Assembly: GCF_000691165.1 (NCBI RefSeq) | Contig: NZ_ASJD01000001.1 | Span: 186,001 to 250,000, forward strand | Reading direction: 5' to 3' | Length of the DNA: 64,000 bases | Source of the DNA: Bacillus safensis FO-36b | Lineage (GTDB): Bacteria; Bacillota; Bacilli; Bacillales; Bacillaceae | Shown: positions 9,185 to 20,449 of the stretch, piece after piece | Position numbering within the stretch: position 1 is the stretch's first letter | How the letters are laid out: the number at the start of each line of letters is the position of its first letter | Position numbers and translations under genes: made by a program | The notes under the pieces: model-generated | Told to the model about the DNA's origin: nothing | Database searches by the model: none | The model's input: only the letters and a program-made list of their open reading frames with translations

Positions 9185-9928
9185 TTGAAATATATAGAAT
9201 CAGCTAAAAACACAAACATTAAACAGTGGAAGAAGCTCCATACGAAAAAAGAACGAACGAAAACGGGGCTGTTTCTCGTTGAGGGAATACATTTAGTCGA
9301 AGAAGCATTAAAGAGCGGGATCGTGAAGGAATTAATGGTCACCTCGCCCGATATGCTTCCTTCTCATATCCAGCCTGACATTGAGCTTTATGAACTGAGC
9401 GAAGAGGCCTTTTCTGCCATGACAGAAACGGAAACGCCTCAGCACATTGCCGCAGTCTGTACAGTTCCTGTTTTTGAAGAAAAGAAGGTTGAACGGCTTC
9501 TTCTATTAGACGCAGTGCAGGACCCGGGGAATTTAGGCACACTCATTCGAACAGCAGATGCCGCTGGTCTTGATGCTGTGATCTTAGGAGAAGGAACAGT
9601 TGATGCGTTTAATGGAAAAACGCTCCGTTCGGCACAAGGGTCTCATTTCCACCTGCCTATCTTGAAGCAAACCCTTCAACAGGCGATCACCGAACTGAAA
9701 GAACAAGGCATACCTGTATACGGAAGTGCTTTAAAAGATGCGAAAGAGTATAGAAGCGTAACGGCAGAAGGTCCGTTTGCATTAATTGTTGGAAATGAAG
9801 GAGCAGGTATTGATCCAGAGATTCTGCAAATGACAGATCAAAATTTATATGTGCCAATGTATGGGCAGGCAGAATCATTAAATGTCGCTGTTGCAGCCGC
9901 TGTTCTTGTCTATCATTTGCGTGGATAA
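9185..9928 (+). CDS. ysgA: TrmH/SpoU-family RNA 2'-O-methyltransferase YsgA
   Basis: The 247-residue protein has an N-terminal RNA-binding subdomain ([19 protein letters not shown]) and a C-terminal SpoU methyltransferase knot. The SAM-binding motifs are visible: [30 protein letters not shown] and [18 protein letters not shown]. The start is TTG 9185 after AAAGGAGTT. It lies immediately upstream of pheST, as in B. subtilis. The target nucleotide is not deducible from sequence. Confidence 0.9.
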   Translation: MKYIESAKNTNIKQWKKLHTKKERTKTGLFLVEGIHLVEEALKSGIVKELMVTSPDMLPSHIQPDIELYELSEEAFSAMTETETPQHIAAVCTVPVFEEKKVERLLLLDAVQDPGNLGTLIRTADAAGLDAVILGEGTVDAFNGKTLRSAQGSHFHLPILKQTLQQAITELKEQGIPVYGSALKDAKEYRSVTAEGPFALIVGNEGAGIDPEILQMTDQNLYVPMYGQAESLNVAVAAAVLVYHLRG

Positions 9929-9930
9929 TG

Positions 9931-9959
9931 TTGCAACATGCGTTCATTTTCACTATAAT
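9931..9959 (+). promoter_or_regulatory. Promoter of the pheST T-box transcript
   Basis: TTGCAA at 9931-9936 and TATAAT at 9954-9959 are spaced by 17 bp. Confidence 0.8.
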
Positions 9960-9979
9960 GAAACTAATATTTTAAAAAC

Positions 9980-10238
9980 CATGATAGAGGAAGATTGTTT
10001 CAAGAAGCGGCCTTATAGGGAGAATGCATCGTAGACTGAAAGTGCATTTAAGGAATGCTGAAACAGGAATTCACCTCTGGAGTTGTCACCGGGACCGCAG
10101 GTTTTGCGTAAAGGTGAACCGGATTCGTTTGATTCCGTTATGTCAATGAAGCTTATTCGCACATGCATTTGTGCTTAACAAGGGTGGTACCGCGACCACA
10201 ACTCGTCCCTTCTTTTATGGAGGAACGAGTTTTTTTAT
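9980..10238 (+). promoter_or_regulatory. T-box riboswitch, Phe (TTC specifier), upstream of pheST
   Basis: The stem I base pairs AGAGG with CCTCT. The specifier TTC at 10070-10072 followed by A lies just inside it, which fits uncharged tRNA-Phe(GAA). The antiterminator T-box AAGGGTGGTACCGCG is at 10180-10194. The terminator arm AACTCGT and its partner ACGAGTT are followed by T. When tRNA-Phe is uncharged the antiterminator forms and pheST is transcribed. Confidence 0.93.
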
Positions 10239-10304
10239 TGTCTTCAAACGATCAAACAGCCGTTTATCCGAGCGGTTTTGTATATCAAAAGGAGGATTAC
10301 ACTC

Positions 10305-11339
10305 ATGCAAGAAACGTTAAAACAGCTTGAAACAGAGGCGATAGCGAAGGTTGAAGCAGCTAGCTCGCTCAAAGAGGTCAATGACATTCGTGTTCAATAC
10401 TTAGGGAAAAAAGGACCGATTACAGAAGTACTTCGCGGAATGGGCAAGCTCTCCGCAGAAGAAAGACCGAAAATGGGTGCACTCGCAAACGAAGTAAGAG
10501 AGCAGATTGCTGGTGCCATTGCTGAAAAAAATGAACAGCTGGAAAAAGAAGAAGTGAAGAAAAAACTTGCTTCTCAAACGATCGATGTTACTTTACCGGC
10601 AAGTCCAATCAAAATGGGAGCAAGACATCCATTAACGATAGTTGTCGAAGATATTGAAGATTTATTTATTGGCATGGGCTATACCGTTGAGGAAGGTCCT
10701 GAGGTGGAAACGGATTATTATAACTTTGAAGCACTGAATCTCCCAAAGGAGCATCCGGCACGTGATATGCAGGACAGCTTCTATATTACCGAAGATACAC
10801 TGATGAGAACACAAACATCACCAGTACAAGCACGTACACTTGAGAAATATAAAGGACAAGGTCCTGTGAAGATCATCTGTCCTGGGAAAGTATATAGACG
10901 TGACAGTGATGACGCGACTCATTCACATCAATTTATGCAAATTGAAGGGCTTGTCGTCGATCACAATATTAGCATGAGTGATTTAAAAGGAACGCTGGAG
11001 ACAGTCGCAAGAAAAATGTTTGGTGAAGATCGTGAAATTAGACTGCGTCCAAGCTTTTTCCCATTCACAGAACCATCTGTCGAAGTCGATGTGTCTTGCT
11101 TTAAATGCGGCGGGAAGGGCTGCTCCGTATGTAAAGGAACAGGCTGGATTGAGATTTTAGGTGCAGGAATGGTTCATCCGAATGTCCTGAAAATGAGCGG
11201 ATTTGATCCAGAAACTTACCAAGGCTTTGCTTTTGGAATGGGTGTGGAACGGATCGCGATGCTGAAATACGGCATTGATGATATTCGCCATTTCTACACA
11301 AATGACATTAGATTCACAAAGCAATTCAAGCAGGACTAA
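10305..11339 (+). CDS. pheS: Phenylalanyl-tRNA synthetase alpha subunit
   Basis: The 344-residue class II synthetase subunit has an N-terminal coiled coil (residues about 1-85). The catalytic core includes [23 protein letters not shown] and motif 3 [13 protein letters not shown]. Start ATG 10305 is chosen for AAGGAGG upstream; an in-frame ATG at 10278 has no ribosome-binding site and lengthens the N-terminus beyond the family. It works with PheT as an (alpha-beta)2 tetramer. T-box controlled. Confidence 0.96.
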   Translation: MQETLKQLETEAIAKVEAASSLKEVNDIRVQYLGKKGPITEVLRGMGKLSAEERPKMGALANEVREQIAGAIAEKNEQLEKEEVKKKLASQTIDVTLPASPIKMGARHPLTIVVEDIEDLFIGMGYTVEEGPEVETDYYNFEALNLPKEHPARDMQDSFYITEDTLMRTQTSPVQARTLEKYKGQGPVKIICPGKVYRRDSDDATHSHQFMQIEGLVVDHNISMSDLKGTLETVARKMFGEDREIRLRPSFFPFTEPSVEVDVSCFKCGGKGCSVCKGTGWIEILGAGMVHPNVLKMSGFDPETYQGFAFGMGVERIAMLKYGIDDIRHFYTNDIRFTKQFKQD

Positions 11340-11354
11340 GAGGAGGAAATCAAC

Positions 11355-13769
11355 ATGTTTGTTTCATATAAATGGTTAGAAGACTATGTCGATTTAGAAG
11401 GCATCAAGCCGGCTGAATTAGCAGAAAAAATCACAAGAAGCGGAATTGAAGTGGAAGCCGTTGAATATAAAGGCGAAGGTATTAAAGGAGTTGTCGTTGG
11501 ACACGTCATTGAACGTGAACAGCATCCGAATGCGGATAAATTAAACAAATGTCTTGTTGATATCGGCGAAGACGCACCGGTGCAAATTATTTGCGGAGCT
11601 CCCAATGTGGATAAAGGACAGTATGTGGCCGTCGCAACGGTGGGTGCAGTCCTTCCTGGCAACTTTAAAATTAAAAAAGCAAAACTGCGCGGTGAAGAGT
11701 CTCATGGCATGATTTGTTCTCTGCAAGAATTAGGCGTAGAAAGCAAGCTCGTACCAAAGGAATATGCAGAAGGCATCTTTGTTTTCCCGAATGACGTGAA
11801 ACCAGGGGATGATGCCCTTCAAGCACTTCAATTAGATGATGCGGTACTTGAGCTTGGCTTAACACCAAACCGTGCCGATGCCCTGAATATGCTGGGTGTC
11901 GCTTATGAGGTTGCCGCCATTTTAGGAAGAGACATCAAGCTTCCTGATACAGCACATGACACTTCTTCCGAAAAAGCAGCAGACTATATTTCTGTTAAAA
12001 TTGAGGATCAAGAAGCGAATCCACTTTATGCAGCGAAGATCATTAAAAATGTAAAGGTTGGACCAGCACCGCTTTGGATGCAAACAAGATTGATGAATGC
12101 AGGCATCCGTCCAATTAACAACGTTGTGGATATTACAAACTTTGTACTGCTTGAATACGGCCAGCCGCTTCATGCCTTTGATTATGACCGCTTTGGTTCA
12201 AAGCAGGTGGTCGTTCGTAAAGCGTCTGATAGCGAAATCATTCAAACACTGGATGAGCAAGAGCGCACATTGTCATCAAAGCACCTTGTCATCACGAATG
12301 GAACGAAAGCGCACGCGGTAGCAGGCGTCATGGGCGGCTTTGAATCAGAGGTACGTGATGAGACGACAACGATTCTTTTAGAAGCGGCATATTTCAACGG
12401 TCAAACAGTCCGTCAAGCATCTAGAGACTTAGGGCTTCGCAGTGAATCAAGCACACGATTTGAAAAAGGACTCGATCCGCAGCGTACGAAACCGGCAGCA
12501 GAAAGAGCAGCTCAATTGATCAGCTTGTATGCAGGCGGTGAAGTGCTAAGCGGTACAGTTGAGGAGAATCACCTTGAAGCAAGTATGAATGTCATCCACG
12601 TATCAACTGAGCGTGTGAACAAGGTGCTTGGAATGAGCATTTCAAAAGAAGATATGATTCAGATTTTCAACAAACTAGGCTTCACAGTGGGCGAATCAAA
12701 TGATGTTCTTGTCGTAACGGTTCCTTCCCGCAGAATGGATATTACGATTGAAGAAGACCTCATTGAAGAAGTGGCAAGATTATATGGCTACGATAATATT
12801 CCATCTACACTGCCTAGGACAGCTGGCACCGTTGGCGGTCTCACGCCATACCAAGTGAAGCGCAGAAAGGTAAGACGTTTCTTAGAGGGGGCAGGACTTT
12901 CTCAAGCGATTACGTATTCATTGACGAATCAGCATAAGTCCACAGCTTTTGCACTGCATCCAGCCTATGAAACGAGACTTTCTCTGCCAATGAGTGAGGA
13001 ACGCAGTGTGCTGAGACAAAGTCTTCTGCCAAACTTACTTGATTCTGTTGCATATAACTTGGCAAGACAAGCTGATTCATTTGGATTTTATGAAACGGGC
13101 TCTGTTTTTTTAGCAGAAGCTGAAGGGGCAAAACCAGTGGAAAAAGAACATGTCGCTGGTGCGCTGACAGGCTTATGGCATAAAAATCTTTGGCAGGGCG
13201 AGAAAAAAGCCGTCGATTTTTATGTAGCGAAAGGAATTGCTGAAGGATTGTTCGAAAAGCTTGGTGTGTCAGACCAAATCACATATGTTCAAGCAGAACG
13301 TGAGGGTCTTCACCCAGGGCGAACTGCAGATGTTCACTTAAATGGTCAAGTCATTGGCTTTGTTGCCGCACTGCATCCAGTCGTTGAAAAGGAATTGGAT
13401 TTAAAAGAAACGTATGTCTTCGAGTTTGATTTAACAGATGTAATGACATCTGAAACGAAGGATATGAAATATACAGCGATCCCGAGATTCCCAGCCGTGA
13501 CAAGAGATATCGCACTTGTTGTCGATCAGCATATCTCAAGCGGACAGCTGGAGCGTGTCATCTATGAAGCAGGCGGTCATCTACTCACAGACCTATCTGT
13601 ATTTGATGTGTACGAAGGGGAGCATATGGAAGAAGGCAAAAAATCTGTTGCATTCTCTCTTCAATATTTAAATCCTGAACAAACGTTGACCGAGGAAGAA
13701 GTCACAGCTGTTCACACAAAAGTTTTGAAAGCACTAGAAGATACGTATCAAGCCGTCTTACGCGGTTAA
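11355..13769 (+). CDS. pheT: Phenylalanyl-tRNA synthetase beta subunit
   Basis: The 804-residue subunit has, in order, an N-terminal tRNA-binding (EMAP-like) domain (residues about 40-150), the B3/B4 editing domain ([15 protein letters not shown] near 360), the B5 domain, and a C-terminal anticodon-binding FDX-ACB domain ([16 protein letters not shown] near 710). It starts 15 bp after pheS with AAGAGGAGG. Length matches B. subtilis PheT. Confidence 0.96.
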   Translation: MFVSYKWLEDYVDLEGIKPAELAEKITRSGIEVEAVEYKGEGIKGVVVGHVIEREQHPNADKLNKCLVDIGEDAPVQIICGAPNVDKGQYVAVATVGAVLPGNFKIKKAKLRGEESHGMICSLQELGVESKLVPKEYAEGIFVFPNDVKPGDDALQALQLDDAVLELGLTPNRADALNMLGVAYEVAAILGRDIKLPDTAHDTSSEKAADYISVKIEDQEANPLYAAKIIKNVKVGPAPLWMQTRLMNAGIRPINNVVDITNFVLLEYGQPLHAFDYDRFGSKQVVVRKASDSEIIQTLDEQERTLSSKHLVITNGTKAHAVAGVMGGFESEVRDETTTILLEAAYFNGQTVRQASRDLGLRSESSTRFEKGLDPQRTKPAAERAAQLISLYAGGEVLSGTVEENHLEASMNVIHVSTERVNKVLGMSISKEDMIQIFNKLGFTVGESNDVLVVTVPSRRMDITIEEDLIEEVARLYGYDNIPSTLPRTAGTVGGLTPYQVKRRKVRRFLEGAGLSQAITYSLTNQHKSTAFALHPAYETRLSLPMSEERSVLRQSLLPNLLDSVAYNLARQADSFGFYETGSVFLAEAEGAKPVEKEHVAGALTGLWHKNLWQGEKKAVDFYVAKGIAEGLFEKLGVSDQITYVQAEREGLHPGRTADVHLNGQVIGFVAALHPVVEKELDLKETYVFEFDLTDVMTSETKDMKYTAIPRFPAVTRDIALVVDQHISSGQLERVIYEAGGHLLTDLSVFDVYEGEHMEEGKKSVAFSLQYLNPEQTLTEEEVTAVHTKVLKALEDTYQAVLRG

Positions 13770-13777
13770 AGAAAAAA

Positions 13778-13806
13778 AGCTAAGGCCTCATGGCCCTAGC
13801 TTTTTT
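13778..13806. terminator. Bidirectional terminator between pheT and rnhC
   Basis: AGCTAAGGCC and GGCCCTAGCT form a near-perfect stem around TCAT with A-run and T-run flanks. Confidence 0.85.
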
Positions 13807-14729
13807 TATAGCATTTTTTTCGCTTTTTGTGTGTTGGCAAAATGCAGCTTTGTAAATTGACGTAAAGCATCTTCACCGTGCAGCTTGATGAGCTTGGCGG
13901 CGGCCTTGTCTACATGAGGACCGGCTCCTTTTGGGATGTCAAAGCCTGCAGCCTGTGATAATTTGTCCATTTCAATTAAAAAGGCGTACCTTGCGATAAT
14001 GGAAGCTGCAGCGACTGACAAATGGATGCCTTCTGCTTTTGTACTAAAATACGTCCGCTCCCGGATGATTTTTTTCCCGGCAAGATGCTTGAAATAAATC
14101 CCTGGTTCTGCAAATTGGTCAATCAAAATGGCTTCAGGCTGCTGTCCGTCCAGTTTTTCTAGCACAGAGGTGATGACTTGGTTATGAAGCAGTGCCTTCA
14201 TTTTTCCTTGACTCATGCCCTTTTCCTGCATTGTATTGTACTTTTCATTTCGGAGAACGAGAAGGCTGAACGGAATGGTTTTGATGAGATCCTTGGCAAT
14301 GTTGATAATTTGCGGGTCCTTTAGCCCTTTTGAGTCTTTTACGCCAAGCTCTTTCATTAAAGCAAGCTGGCTGGCATCAACATAGGCCGCACAGACTGTG
14401 ATCGGTCCGAAATAATCACCTGTACCTACTTCATCTGAACCGATGACCGACATGGAAGCAATGCCGGGCGGCGGACTGTATTTTGTAACAGCAGGTGATT
14501 TTTGACTTTTCGTATCAGCTGCTTGCAAGTGGCTGAATTGACTGGCTTCAGCTTCTGCCTTTTGTCCTTGAAACAATACTTTTCCAGATCGATAGGCTGT
14601 AATCGTACAGCCAGGGACTTTTGCTTGAAAGAGGGCGCCTGGCGGCAAATTGTCTGTTAAATGGTGCGCATACGCGCTCTTCATCTTTTTGAGGTCTTCT
14701 GATGTTGCTTTTAAAACGGATTGGGGCAC
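13806..14729 (-). CDS. rnhC: Ribonuclease HIII
   Basis: The 307-residue protein has the N-terminal TBP-like substrate-binding domain of RNase HIII (residues about 1-85) and a catalytic RNase H fold. Visible motifs are VIGSDEVGTGDYFGP, the second acidic motif DSKGLKD, and EGIHLSVAAASIIARY. It degrades RNA in RNA-DNA hybrids. It is transcribed divergently from zapA, as in B. subtilis. The start ATG is followed by PQSVLKATSEDL, consistent with the family start. Confidence 0.94.
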   Translation of the reverse strand: MPQSVLKATSEDLKKMKSAYAHHLTDNLPPGALFQAKVPGCTITAYRSGKVLFQGQKAEAEASQFSHLQAADTKSQKSPAVTKYSPPPGIASMSVIGSDEVGTGDYFGPITVCAAYVDASQLALMKELGVKDSKGLKDPQIINIAKDLIKTIPFSLLVLRNEKYNTMQEKGMSQGKMKALLHNQVITSVLEKLDGQQPEAILIDQFAEPGIYFKHLAGKKIIRERTYFSTKAEGIHLSVAAASIIARYAFLIEMDKLSQAAGFDIPKGAGPHVDKAAAKLIKLHGEDALRQFTKLHFANTQKAKKML

Positions 14730-14863
14730 AGTGGATAACTCCTTTTTACCTTGATATCATTGATTTCTAAAGTGTACCATAACAGGGAAGGGCTCGTCTT
14801 TCCATTCAATGTCTAAACATGTTATGATAGAGACTAGGATTCTCGTGGAATGGAGGAGAAACG

Positions 14864-15121
14864 TTGTCTGACGGCGGTAAAACGAAAACAACAGTTGAGA
14901 TTTACGGACAGTCCTATACGATCATCGGACAAGAAACGAAGATGCATATGCGACATGTTGCGTCAATTGTTGATGATAAAATGAGAGAAATAAATGAAAA
15001 AAATCCATACCTTGATATAAACAAATTAGCTGTACTGACAGCAGTCAATGTCGTCCACGACTACTTGAAATTAAAAGAGCAATACGAAAAATTAGAGATT
15101 CAGCTAAAAGAAAAGGAATGA
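14864..15121 (+). CDS. zapA: Cell division protein ZapA
   Basis: The 85-residue protein (start TTG 14864, with GGAGGAG upstream) has the ZapA globular head [14 protein letters not shown] and a C-terminal coiled coil ([20 protein letters not shown]). It bundles FtsZ filaments at the Z-ring. A candidate -10 TATGAT lies at 14823-14828 with only a weak -35. It is followed 7 bp later by the cvpA-like gene. Confidence 0.92.
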   Translation: MSDGGKTKTTVEIYGQSYTIIGQETKMHMRHVASIVDDKMREINEKNPYLDINKLAVLTAVNVVHDYLKLKEQYEKLEIQLKEKE

Positions 15122-15128
15122 AATTACC

Positions 15129-15662
15129 GTGATCGATATCATCATTTTGTTTTTGCTTCTTATGGGAACGCTTGTCGGTCTAAAGCGCGGGTTTATTCTT
15201 CAATTTATTAAATTGATCAGTTTTGTTGTTTCTATCTTAGTGGCTTCTATGTTTTATCAGTCACTTGCACCACAGCTTACGTGGATTCCGGCACCTAATT
15301 TTAGCGGCGGTCAACCGCAGCTCGCTTTCTTTAGCGGGAATTTAGAAACAGCTTATTATAATACCATTGCGTTTATCATTCTGTTTATCTTGACCAAAAT
15401 CCTGCTCGCCATCATTGGCGGATTGCTCACAACCATTGCAAGTATACCTGTGATTAAACAGGTGAACAAACTGCTTGGCGGTGTTTTAGGATTTCTTGAA
15501 ACCTATTTATTTGTGTTTATTCTATTGTTTGTCGCTGCATTACTTCCAGTAGATGCGCTGCAAACAATGATGAGCAAATCAATGTTAGCAGATGTGATCG
15601 TAAACAACACCCCTTACCTGTCCGGTCTTGTCAAAGACCTATGGTCGACGTATGGAGTTTAA
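15129..15662 (+). CDS. yshB: CvpA-family membrane protein YshB
   Basis: The 177-residue protein has four predicted membrane helices and the CvpA pattern LLMGTLVGLKRGFILQ near the N-terminus. Start GTG 15129 follows zapA closely with AAAGGA upstream. The B. subtilis orthologue lies in the same zapA-yshB arrangement. The CvpA family takes its name from a gene required for colicin V production in E. coli; the molecular role here is unknown. Confidence 0.88.
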   Translation: MIDIIILFLLLMGTLVGLKRGFILQFIKLISFVVSILVASMFYQSLAPQLTWIPAPNFSGGQPQLAFFSGNLETAYYNTIAFIILFILTKILLAIIGGLLTTIASIPVIKQVNKLLGGVLGFLETYLFVFILLFVAALLPVDALQTMMSKSMLADVIVNNTPYLSGLVKDLWSTYGV

Positions 15663-15691
15663 AAACTTCTCCTTTCCTGGAGAAGTTTTTT
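15661..15691 (+). terminator. Terminator after yshB
   Basis: AAAAACTTCTCC pairs perfectly with GGAGAAGTTTTT. Confidence 0.85.
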
Positions 15692-15776
15692 CTCATTACA
15701 TGACAGAAAGTTGTAGGATGAAGGGAAAGTTTGTATATTTATATAGGAAGATGCCAAAGCGGCTGGAGGATGAGAG

Positions 15777-17489
15777 ATGAATAAAAAAGATATTATCAAA
15801 CTTCTTGAAACAATTGCAGTATATATGGAACTAAAAGGAGATAATCCTTTTAAAATTTCTGCCTTTCGTAAAGCAGCAGCGGCACTGGAACAAGACGACC
15901 GCAGCCTTTCTCAAATAGATGATTTATTAGCATTACCCGGCATTGGAAAAGGAACCTTTGCTGTGATCACAGAGTATATCGAAAAAGGACAATCAGAAAC
16001 ACTCGAACAATTAAAAAAGGAAGTGCCTGAAGGGCTTGTCCCGCTCTTAAAATTGCAAGGGCTTGGCGGGAAGAAGATTGCGAAGCTTTACCAAGAGCTT
16101 GGCGTCCATGATGCACAGTCATTAAAAGAAGCATGCGAAGCGGAAAAAGTACAAGCGCTTGCAGGCTTCGGTAAAAAAACCGAAGAAAAGATACTCGCCG
16201 CTCTTGAGGAGGCTGGAAAACAGCCAGAACGACTGCCAATTGGCTTTGCATTAGATGTGGCAGAGCGGATTGATCATGCGCTTGAACAGATGAAGGGGAT
16301 TCTTCGTTTTTCTAGAGCTGGCAGTCTAAGACGTGCACGAGAAACTGTCAAAGATTTAGATTATATCATTGCGACCAGCGATCCTGAACAAGTCAGAGAG
16401 CAGCTCGTTGCACTTGATGATGTCAAAGACGTCATCGCAAGCGGTGATACGAAGGTATCTGTCATTCTTGCCCTTGATTTTGAGATCAGTGTAGACTTCC
16501 GGCTTGTGACAACAGACCAATTTGCAACAACGCTGCACCATTTCACTGGCTCAAAAGATCACAATATTCGCATGCGACAGCTGGCGAAGGAACGCGGAGA
16601 GCGTATTAGTGAATATGGTGTGGAAACAATTGAAACTGGAGAAGTCAAAACGTTTGAAGACGAGGCCGCTTTTTATGCGCATTTTCAACTTCCGCTCATC
16701 CCGCCAGAAATTCGTGAAACCGGAGCGGAGATTGATACGTATAAAGAAAGTATGCAATTTGTAGAGTTAAAAGATATCAAAGGCGACCTTCATATGCACT
16801 CAACATGGAGTGACGGCGCATTTTCTATTCGCGAAATGGCAGAGGCATGTATCGCAAAAGGCTATGAATACATGGCGATTACAGACCACTCGCAATATTT
16901 AAAAGTAGCAAACGGTTTAACAAAAGAACGTTTACGTCTGCAAGCAAAAGAAATTGACAAGCTGAATCAAGAATTCGAGCATTTTCACATTTTCAAAGGG
17001 GTCGAAATGGATATTCTCCCGGATGGATCATTAGATTATGATGATGACTTTTTAGCAGACATGGATTTTGTCATTGCGTCTATCCACTCGAGCTTTTCTC
17101 AGCCGGAAGAAGTCATTATGGAGCGCCTTGAAAATGCCCTGCGGAATCAGCATGTGGATTTAATTGCACATCCAACAGGCCGTTTGATCGGCAGACGGGA
17201 CGGTTATGCCTTAAATATAGATCAGCTCATAGAGCTTGCGAAGAAAACGGGAACTGCACTAGAGCTCAACAGCAACCCGTCAAGACTTGATTTAAAAGCA
17301 GAGCATTTAATGAAAGCAAACGAAGCAGGTGTGAACATCATGATCAATACAGATGCACACAATATCACCATGCTGGATCATATGGAAGTTGGTGTAACAG
17401 CTGCAAGAAAAGGCTGGACACCAAAAGCAAATGTCGTGAATACTTTTTCTCTAAACGAGATCAAAAAGTTTTTAACGCGTGACAGGTAG
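15777..17489 (+). CDS. polX: Family X DNA polymerase with PHP exonuclease domain
   Basis: The 570-residue protein has an N-terminal helix-hairpin-helix 8-kDa-like region (LLALPGIGKGTFAVI near residue 50). The Pol X palm contains the catalytic acidic residues DLDYIIA and SVDFRLV, and a C-terminal PHP domain begins near residue 335 with DLHMHSTWSDG. It is a gap-filling base-excision-repair polymerase with 3'-5' exonuclease activity from the PHP part. It is followed 18 bp later by mutSB. The length equals B. subtilis PolX. Confidence 0.95.
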   Translation: MNKKDIIKLLETIAVYMELKGDNPFKISAFRKAAAALEQDDRSLSQIDDLLALPGIGKGTFAVITEYIEKGQSETLEQLKKEVPEGLVPLLKLQGLGGKKIAKLYQELGVHDAQSLKEACEAEKVQALAGFGKKTEEKILAALEEAGKQPERLPIGFALDVAERIDHALEQMKGILRFSRAGSLRRARETVKDLDYIIATSDPEQVREQLVALDDVKDVIASGDTKVSVILALDFEISVDFRLVTTDQFATTLHHFTGSKDHNIRMRQLAKERGERISEYGVETIETGEVKTFEDEAAFYAHFQLPLIPPEIRETGAEIDTYKESMQFVELKDIKGDLHMHSTWSDGAFSIREMAEACIAKGYEYMAITDHSQYLKVANGLTKERLRLQAKEIDKLNQEFEHFHIFKGVEMDILPDGSLDYDDDFLADMDFVIASIHSSFSQPEEVIMERLENALRNQHVDLIAHPTGRLIGRRDGYALNIDQLIELAKKTGTALELNSNPSRLDLKAEHLMKANEAGVNIMINTDAHNITMLDHMEVGVTAARKGWTPKANVVNTFSLNEIKKFLTRDR

Positions 17490-17507
17490 TCGTTAGGAGG
17501 CTGGACC

Positions 17508-19868
17508 ATGCTGCAACAAAAAGTGTTAGCATCATTAGAATTTCATAAAGTAAAAGAAAAAGTCATGTCCTATACCGCATCCTCATTAGGAAAAGAAAGA
17601 GCGCAGGATTTAACGCCGCTGACGGATATAGAAACCATTCAGCATTTGCTGGAAGAGGTAGCAGAAGCACAGGATGTCATCCGCTTAAAGGGATCGGCGC
17701 CATTTGGCGGGCTGACGGATATTAGACGCGGGGTCAAACGGGCAGAAATCGGCAGTACATTAAGCCCATCTGAGCTCATGGAAATTGCAGCGCTGTTATA
17801 CACTGCGAAAAATATGAAGCACTTTCTCACGTCCCTGTATGAAGATGGTGTAGACATACCTCGCCTTCATACATATGCAGAGACGCTGATATTACTGCCT
17901 GAAGTCAGAAAAGAAATCGAAAGCTGTATTGGTGATAATGGAGAAGTGCTTGATCACGCAACTCCGGCGCTACGAACAATACGTACGCAATTACGTTCAT
18001 TAGAATCAAAAGTTCGAGATAAATTAGAATCCATGATTCGCTCACAATCTGCTTCAAAAATGCTGTCAGACACGATTGTCACCATTCGTAATGATCGGTT
18101 TGTGATTCCGGTAAAGCAGGAGTACCGCTCGAATTACGGCGGAATTGTTCACGATCAATCATCATCTGGGGCAACCCTTTTTATTGAGCCGCAAGTGGTC
18201 GTGGATTTAAATAACACCTTGCAGCAAACCCGTTTAAAAGAAAAACAAGAGGTCGAAAAGATCCTCCAAATGCTGACAGCGAGCGTGTCAGAACACATTG
18301 AAGAACTGCTTCACAATGTAAAGGAGCTTCAGACGTTAGATTTTATTTTTGCTAAAGCCAAATATGCAAAGGCAGAAAAAGCCACAAAGCCTGCTGTGAA
18401 TGATCAAGGGGAGATTTATTTAAAGCGGGCAAGACATCCTCTATTGCCTAGGGATCAGGTTGTGGCAAATGACATTGAGCTCGGCAAAGATTTTTCAACC
18501 ATCGTTATTACTGGCCCAAATACAGGGGGTAAGACAGTTACCTTGAAAACGCTTGGTCTTCTTACGCTGATGACGCAGGCAGGCCTTCATATTCCAGTTG
18601 AAGAAGGCTCGGAAGTGGCTGTATTCGACCAAGTCTTTGCTGATATTGGAGATGAACAATCTATTGAGCAAAGCTTGAGTACGTTCTCATCTCATATGGT
18701 CAATATTGTAGATATCTTAAAGAATTTGACATCTAACTCACTCGTGTTATTTGATGAATTAGGGGCAGGAACAGACCCTGCAGAAGGTGCCGCGCTGGCC
18801 ATGAGTATCTTAGATGAAGTGCATCAAACAAATGCACGCGTCATCGCAACGACCCATTATCCTGAGCTGAAGGCTTACGGATATAACCGGGAAGGTGTCA
18901 CAAATGCGAGCGTGGAGTTTGACATTGAAACCTTATCACCAACGTACCGCTTGCTCATCGGTGTGCCCGGACGAAGTAATGCATTTGAAATTTCTAAACG
19001 TCTTGGGTTGCCAGATCACCTCATTGACCGTGCAAAAGCGGATATGCATGCCGAGCATAATGAAGTAGACCAAATGATTGCTTCATTAGAAGATAGCAAG
19101 AAACAAGCAGAAGAAGAGCTGCATGAGACAGAAGTCTATAGAAAAGAAGCAGAAAAGCTTCATAAAGAATTGCAGAGACAAATTCTTGAATGGAATGAGC
19201 AAAAGGACAAACTGCTTGAAGAAGCTGAAAAAAAAGCGGCAGAAAAAATTGAACAAGCCTCAAAAGAAGCAGAAGACATCATTCAAGAGCTTCGTTCGAT
19301 AAAAAATGAGCATCGATCATTTAAAGAACATGAACTCATCGATGCGAGAAAGCGTCTTGAAGAAGCAGTCCCTGAGTTTGACCGGAAGAAAAAGCCAGAG
19401 CCGGTGAAAAAAGCAGCAAGACAGCTAAAATCAGGAGACGAAGTGAAAGTGCTCACCTTCGGGCAAAAAGGAACGCTGCTTGAACAAACAGGTGACAAAG
19501 AATGGAGTGTCCAAATGGGCATTCTGAAAATGAAAGTAAAAGAAAAAGACATGGAATTTATCAAATCAGCACCTGAATTTAAGCAGGAGAAAGCCATTAC
19601 GGCAGTCAAAGGAAAAGACTATCATGTATCGCTTGAGCTTGACTTAAGGGGAGAGCGTTATGAAAATGCCTTAAGCAGAGTCGAGAAATATTTAGATGAT
19701 GCTGTCTTAGCTGGTTATCCGCGTGTGTCAATCATTCACGGAAAAGGAACTGGCGCCCTTAGAAAAGGGGTTCAGGAATTACTGAAACAGCACCGAAGTG
19801 TGAAAAATGCTCGTTTTGGGGAACAAGGCGAGGGAGGATCAGGCGTTACCATCGTCGAATTAAAGTAA
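17508..19868 (+). CDS. mutSB: MutS2 ATPase/endonuclease
   Basis: The 786-residue protein has the MutS lever/clamp regions and an ABC-type ATPase with Walker A GPNTGGKT near residue 335 and Walker [15 protein letters not shown] long coiled coil follows (residues about 515-625), and a C-terminal Smr endonuclease domain ([26 protein letters not shown]). Unlike MutS it lacks the mismatch-recognition domain. In B. subtilis MutS2 has been linked to recombination control and rescue of collided ribosomes. Confidence 0.95.
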   Translation: MLQQKVLASLEFHKVKEKVMSYTASSLGKERAQDLTPLTDIETIQHLLEEVAEAQDVIRLKGSAPFGGLTDIRRGVKRAEIGSTLSPSELMEIAALLYTAKNMKHFLTSLYEDGVDIPRLHTYAETLILLPEVRKEIESCIGDNGEVLDHATPALRTIRTQLRSLESKVRDKLESMIRSQSASKMLSDTIVTIRNDRFVIPVKQEYRSNYGGIVHDQSSSGATLFIEPQVVVDLNNTLQQTRLKEKQEVEKILQMLTASVSEHIEELLHNVKELQTLDFIFAKAKYAKAEKATKPAVNDQGEIYLKRARHPLLPRDQVVANDIELGKDFSTIVITGPNTGGKTVTLKTLGLLTLMTQAGLHIPVEEGSEVAVFDQVFADIGDEQSIEQSLSTFSSHMVNIVDILKNLTSNSLVLFDELGAGTDPAEGAALAMSILDEVHQTNARVIATTHYPELKAYGYNREGVTNASVEFDIETLSPTYRLLIGVPGRSNAFEISKRLGLPDHLIDRAKADMHAEHNEVDQMIASLEDSKKQAEEELHETEVYRKEAEKLHKELQRQILEWNEQKDKLLEEAEKKAAEKIEQASKEAEDIIQELRSIKNEHRSFKEHELIDARKRLEEAVPEFDRKKKPEPVKKAARQLKSGDEVKVLTFGQKGTLLEQTGDKEWSVQMGILKMKVKEKDMEFIKSAPEFKQEKAITAVKGKDYHVSLELDLRGERYENALSRVEKYLDDAVLAGYPRVSIIHGKGTGALRKGVQELLKQHRSVKNARFGEQGEGGSGVTIVELK

Positions 19869-19882
19869 AAAGGAGAAAACGC

Positions 19883-20287
19883 ATGAAAGCCTTTTGGGAA
19901 AATGAACTTGTGGAAATTGCCGCCTATTACAGCGTGGCCGTCCTATGTCTTGTCTTATTTCTAACCATTTTTGAACTCGTTACCTCCTATAAAAACTGGG
20001 AAGAGATCCAGCGGGGGAACTTAGCTGTTGCCATGGCAACAGGCGGAAAGATTTTTGGGATTGCGAATGTGTTTCAGCATTCTATCGCACAGCACAATTC
20101 CCTTCTGCAAATGATTGGATGGGGCGTATACGGCTTTGTGATGCTGCTTGTCAGCTATTTCATTTTTGAATTTTTAACACCACGATTTAAAGTAGACAAA
20201 GAAATTGAGAATGATAATAGAGCGGTCGGGTTTATTTCACTCATTATTTCAGTTGGGCTGTCTTATGTAGTAGCAGCCGGCATTTAA
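19883..20287 (+). CDS. yshE: DUF350 membrane protein YshE
   Basis: The 134-residue protein has four hydrophobic segments and DUF350-type sequence (GNLAVAMATGGKIFGIANV). It starts 14 bp after mutSB with AAAAAGGAG and is probably the last annotated gene of the polX-mutSB-yshE unit. Function unknown. Confidence 0.85.
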   Translation: MKAFWENELVEIAAYYSVAVLCLVLFLTIFELVTSYKNWEEIQRGNLAVAMATGGKIFGIANVFQHSIAQHNSLLQMIGWGVYGFVMLLVSYFIFEFLTPRFKVDKEIENDNRAVGFISLIISVGLSYVVAAGI

Positions 20288-20296
20288 GGAGACGAC

Positions 20297-20374
20297 ATGG
20301 AAAAGCTAGCAAAAGTATTAATCGTAGTTGCCTGCACTTTTGCGGTCATTGGTGCCGTTTACATGTTCCTGTGA
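20297..20374 (+). CDS. Putative 25-residue single-pass membrane micropeptide
   Basis: Starting 9 bp after the yshE stop with AAGGAG at proper spacing, ATG 20297 opens a 25-codon frame, MEKLAKVLIVVACTFAVIGA then VYMFL. This is two Lys followed by one hydrophobic helix. A terminator hairpin follows at 20395, so it would be the last gene of the mutSB-yshE transcript. Ribosome-binding site, position and composition support translation. I do not recognise the family. Confidence 0.5.
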   Translation: MEKLAKVLIVVACTFAVIGAVYMFL

Positions 20375-20394
20375 AATGAAGAAGACAAAGTGAG

Positions 20395-20424
20395 AAAGCT
20401 GTCAGGGATTCCTTGGCAGCTTTT
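20395..20424 (+). terminator. Terminator of the polX-mutSB-yshE unit
   Basis: AAAGCTGTCAGGG pairs with CCTTGGCAGCTTT (13 bp with wobbles) around a 3-nt loop, followed by TTT. It argues that the next gene starts downstream at 20450 and not at the in-frame GTG 20390. Confidence 0.75.
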
Positions 20425-20449
20425 ATCTCACCAGAAGGCGGTGAATCAC

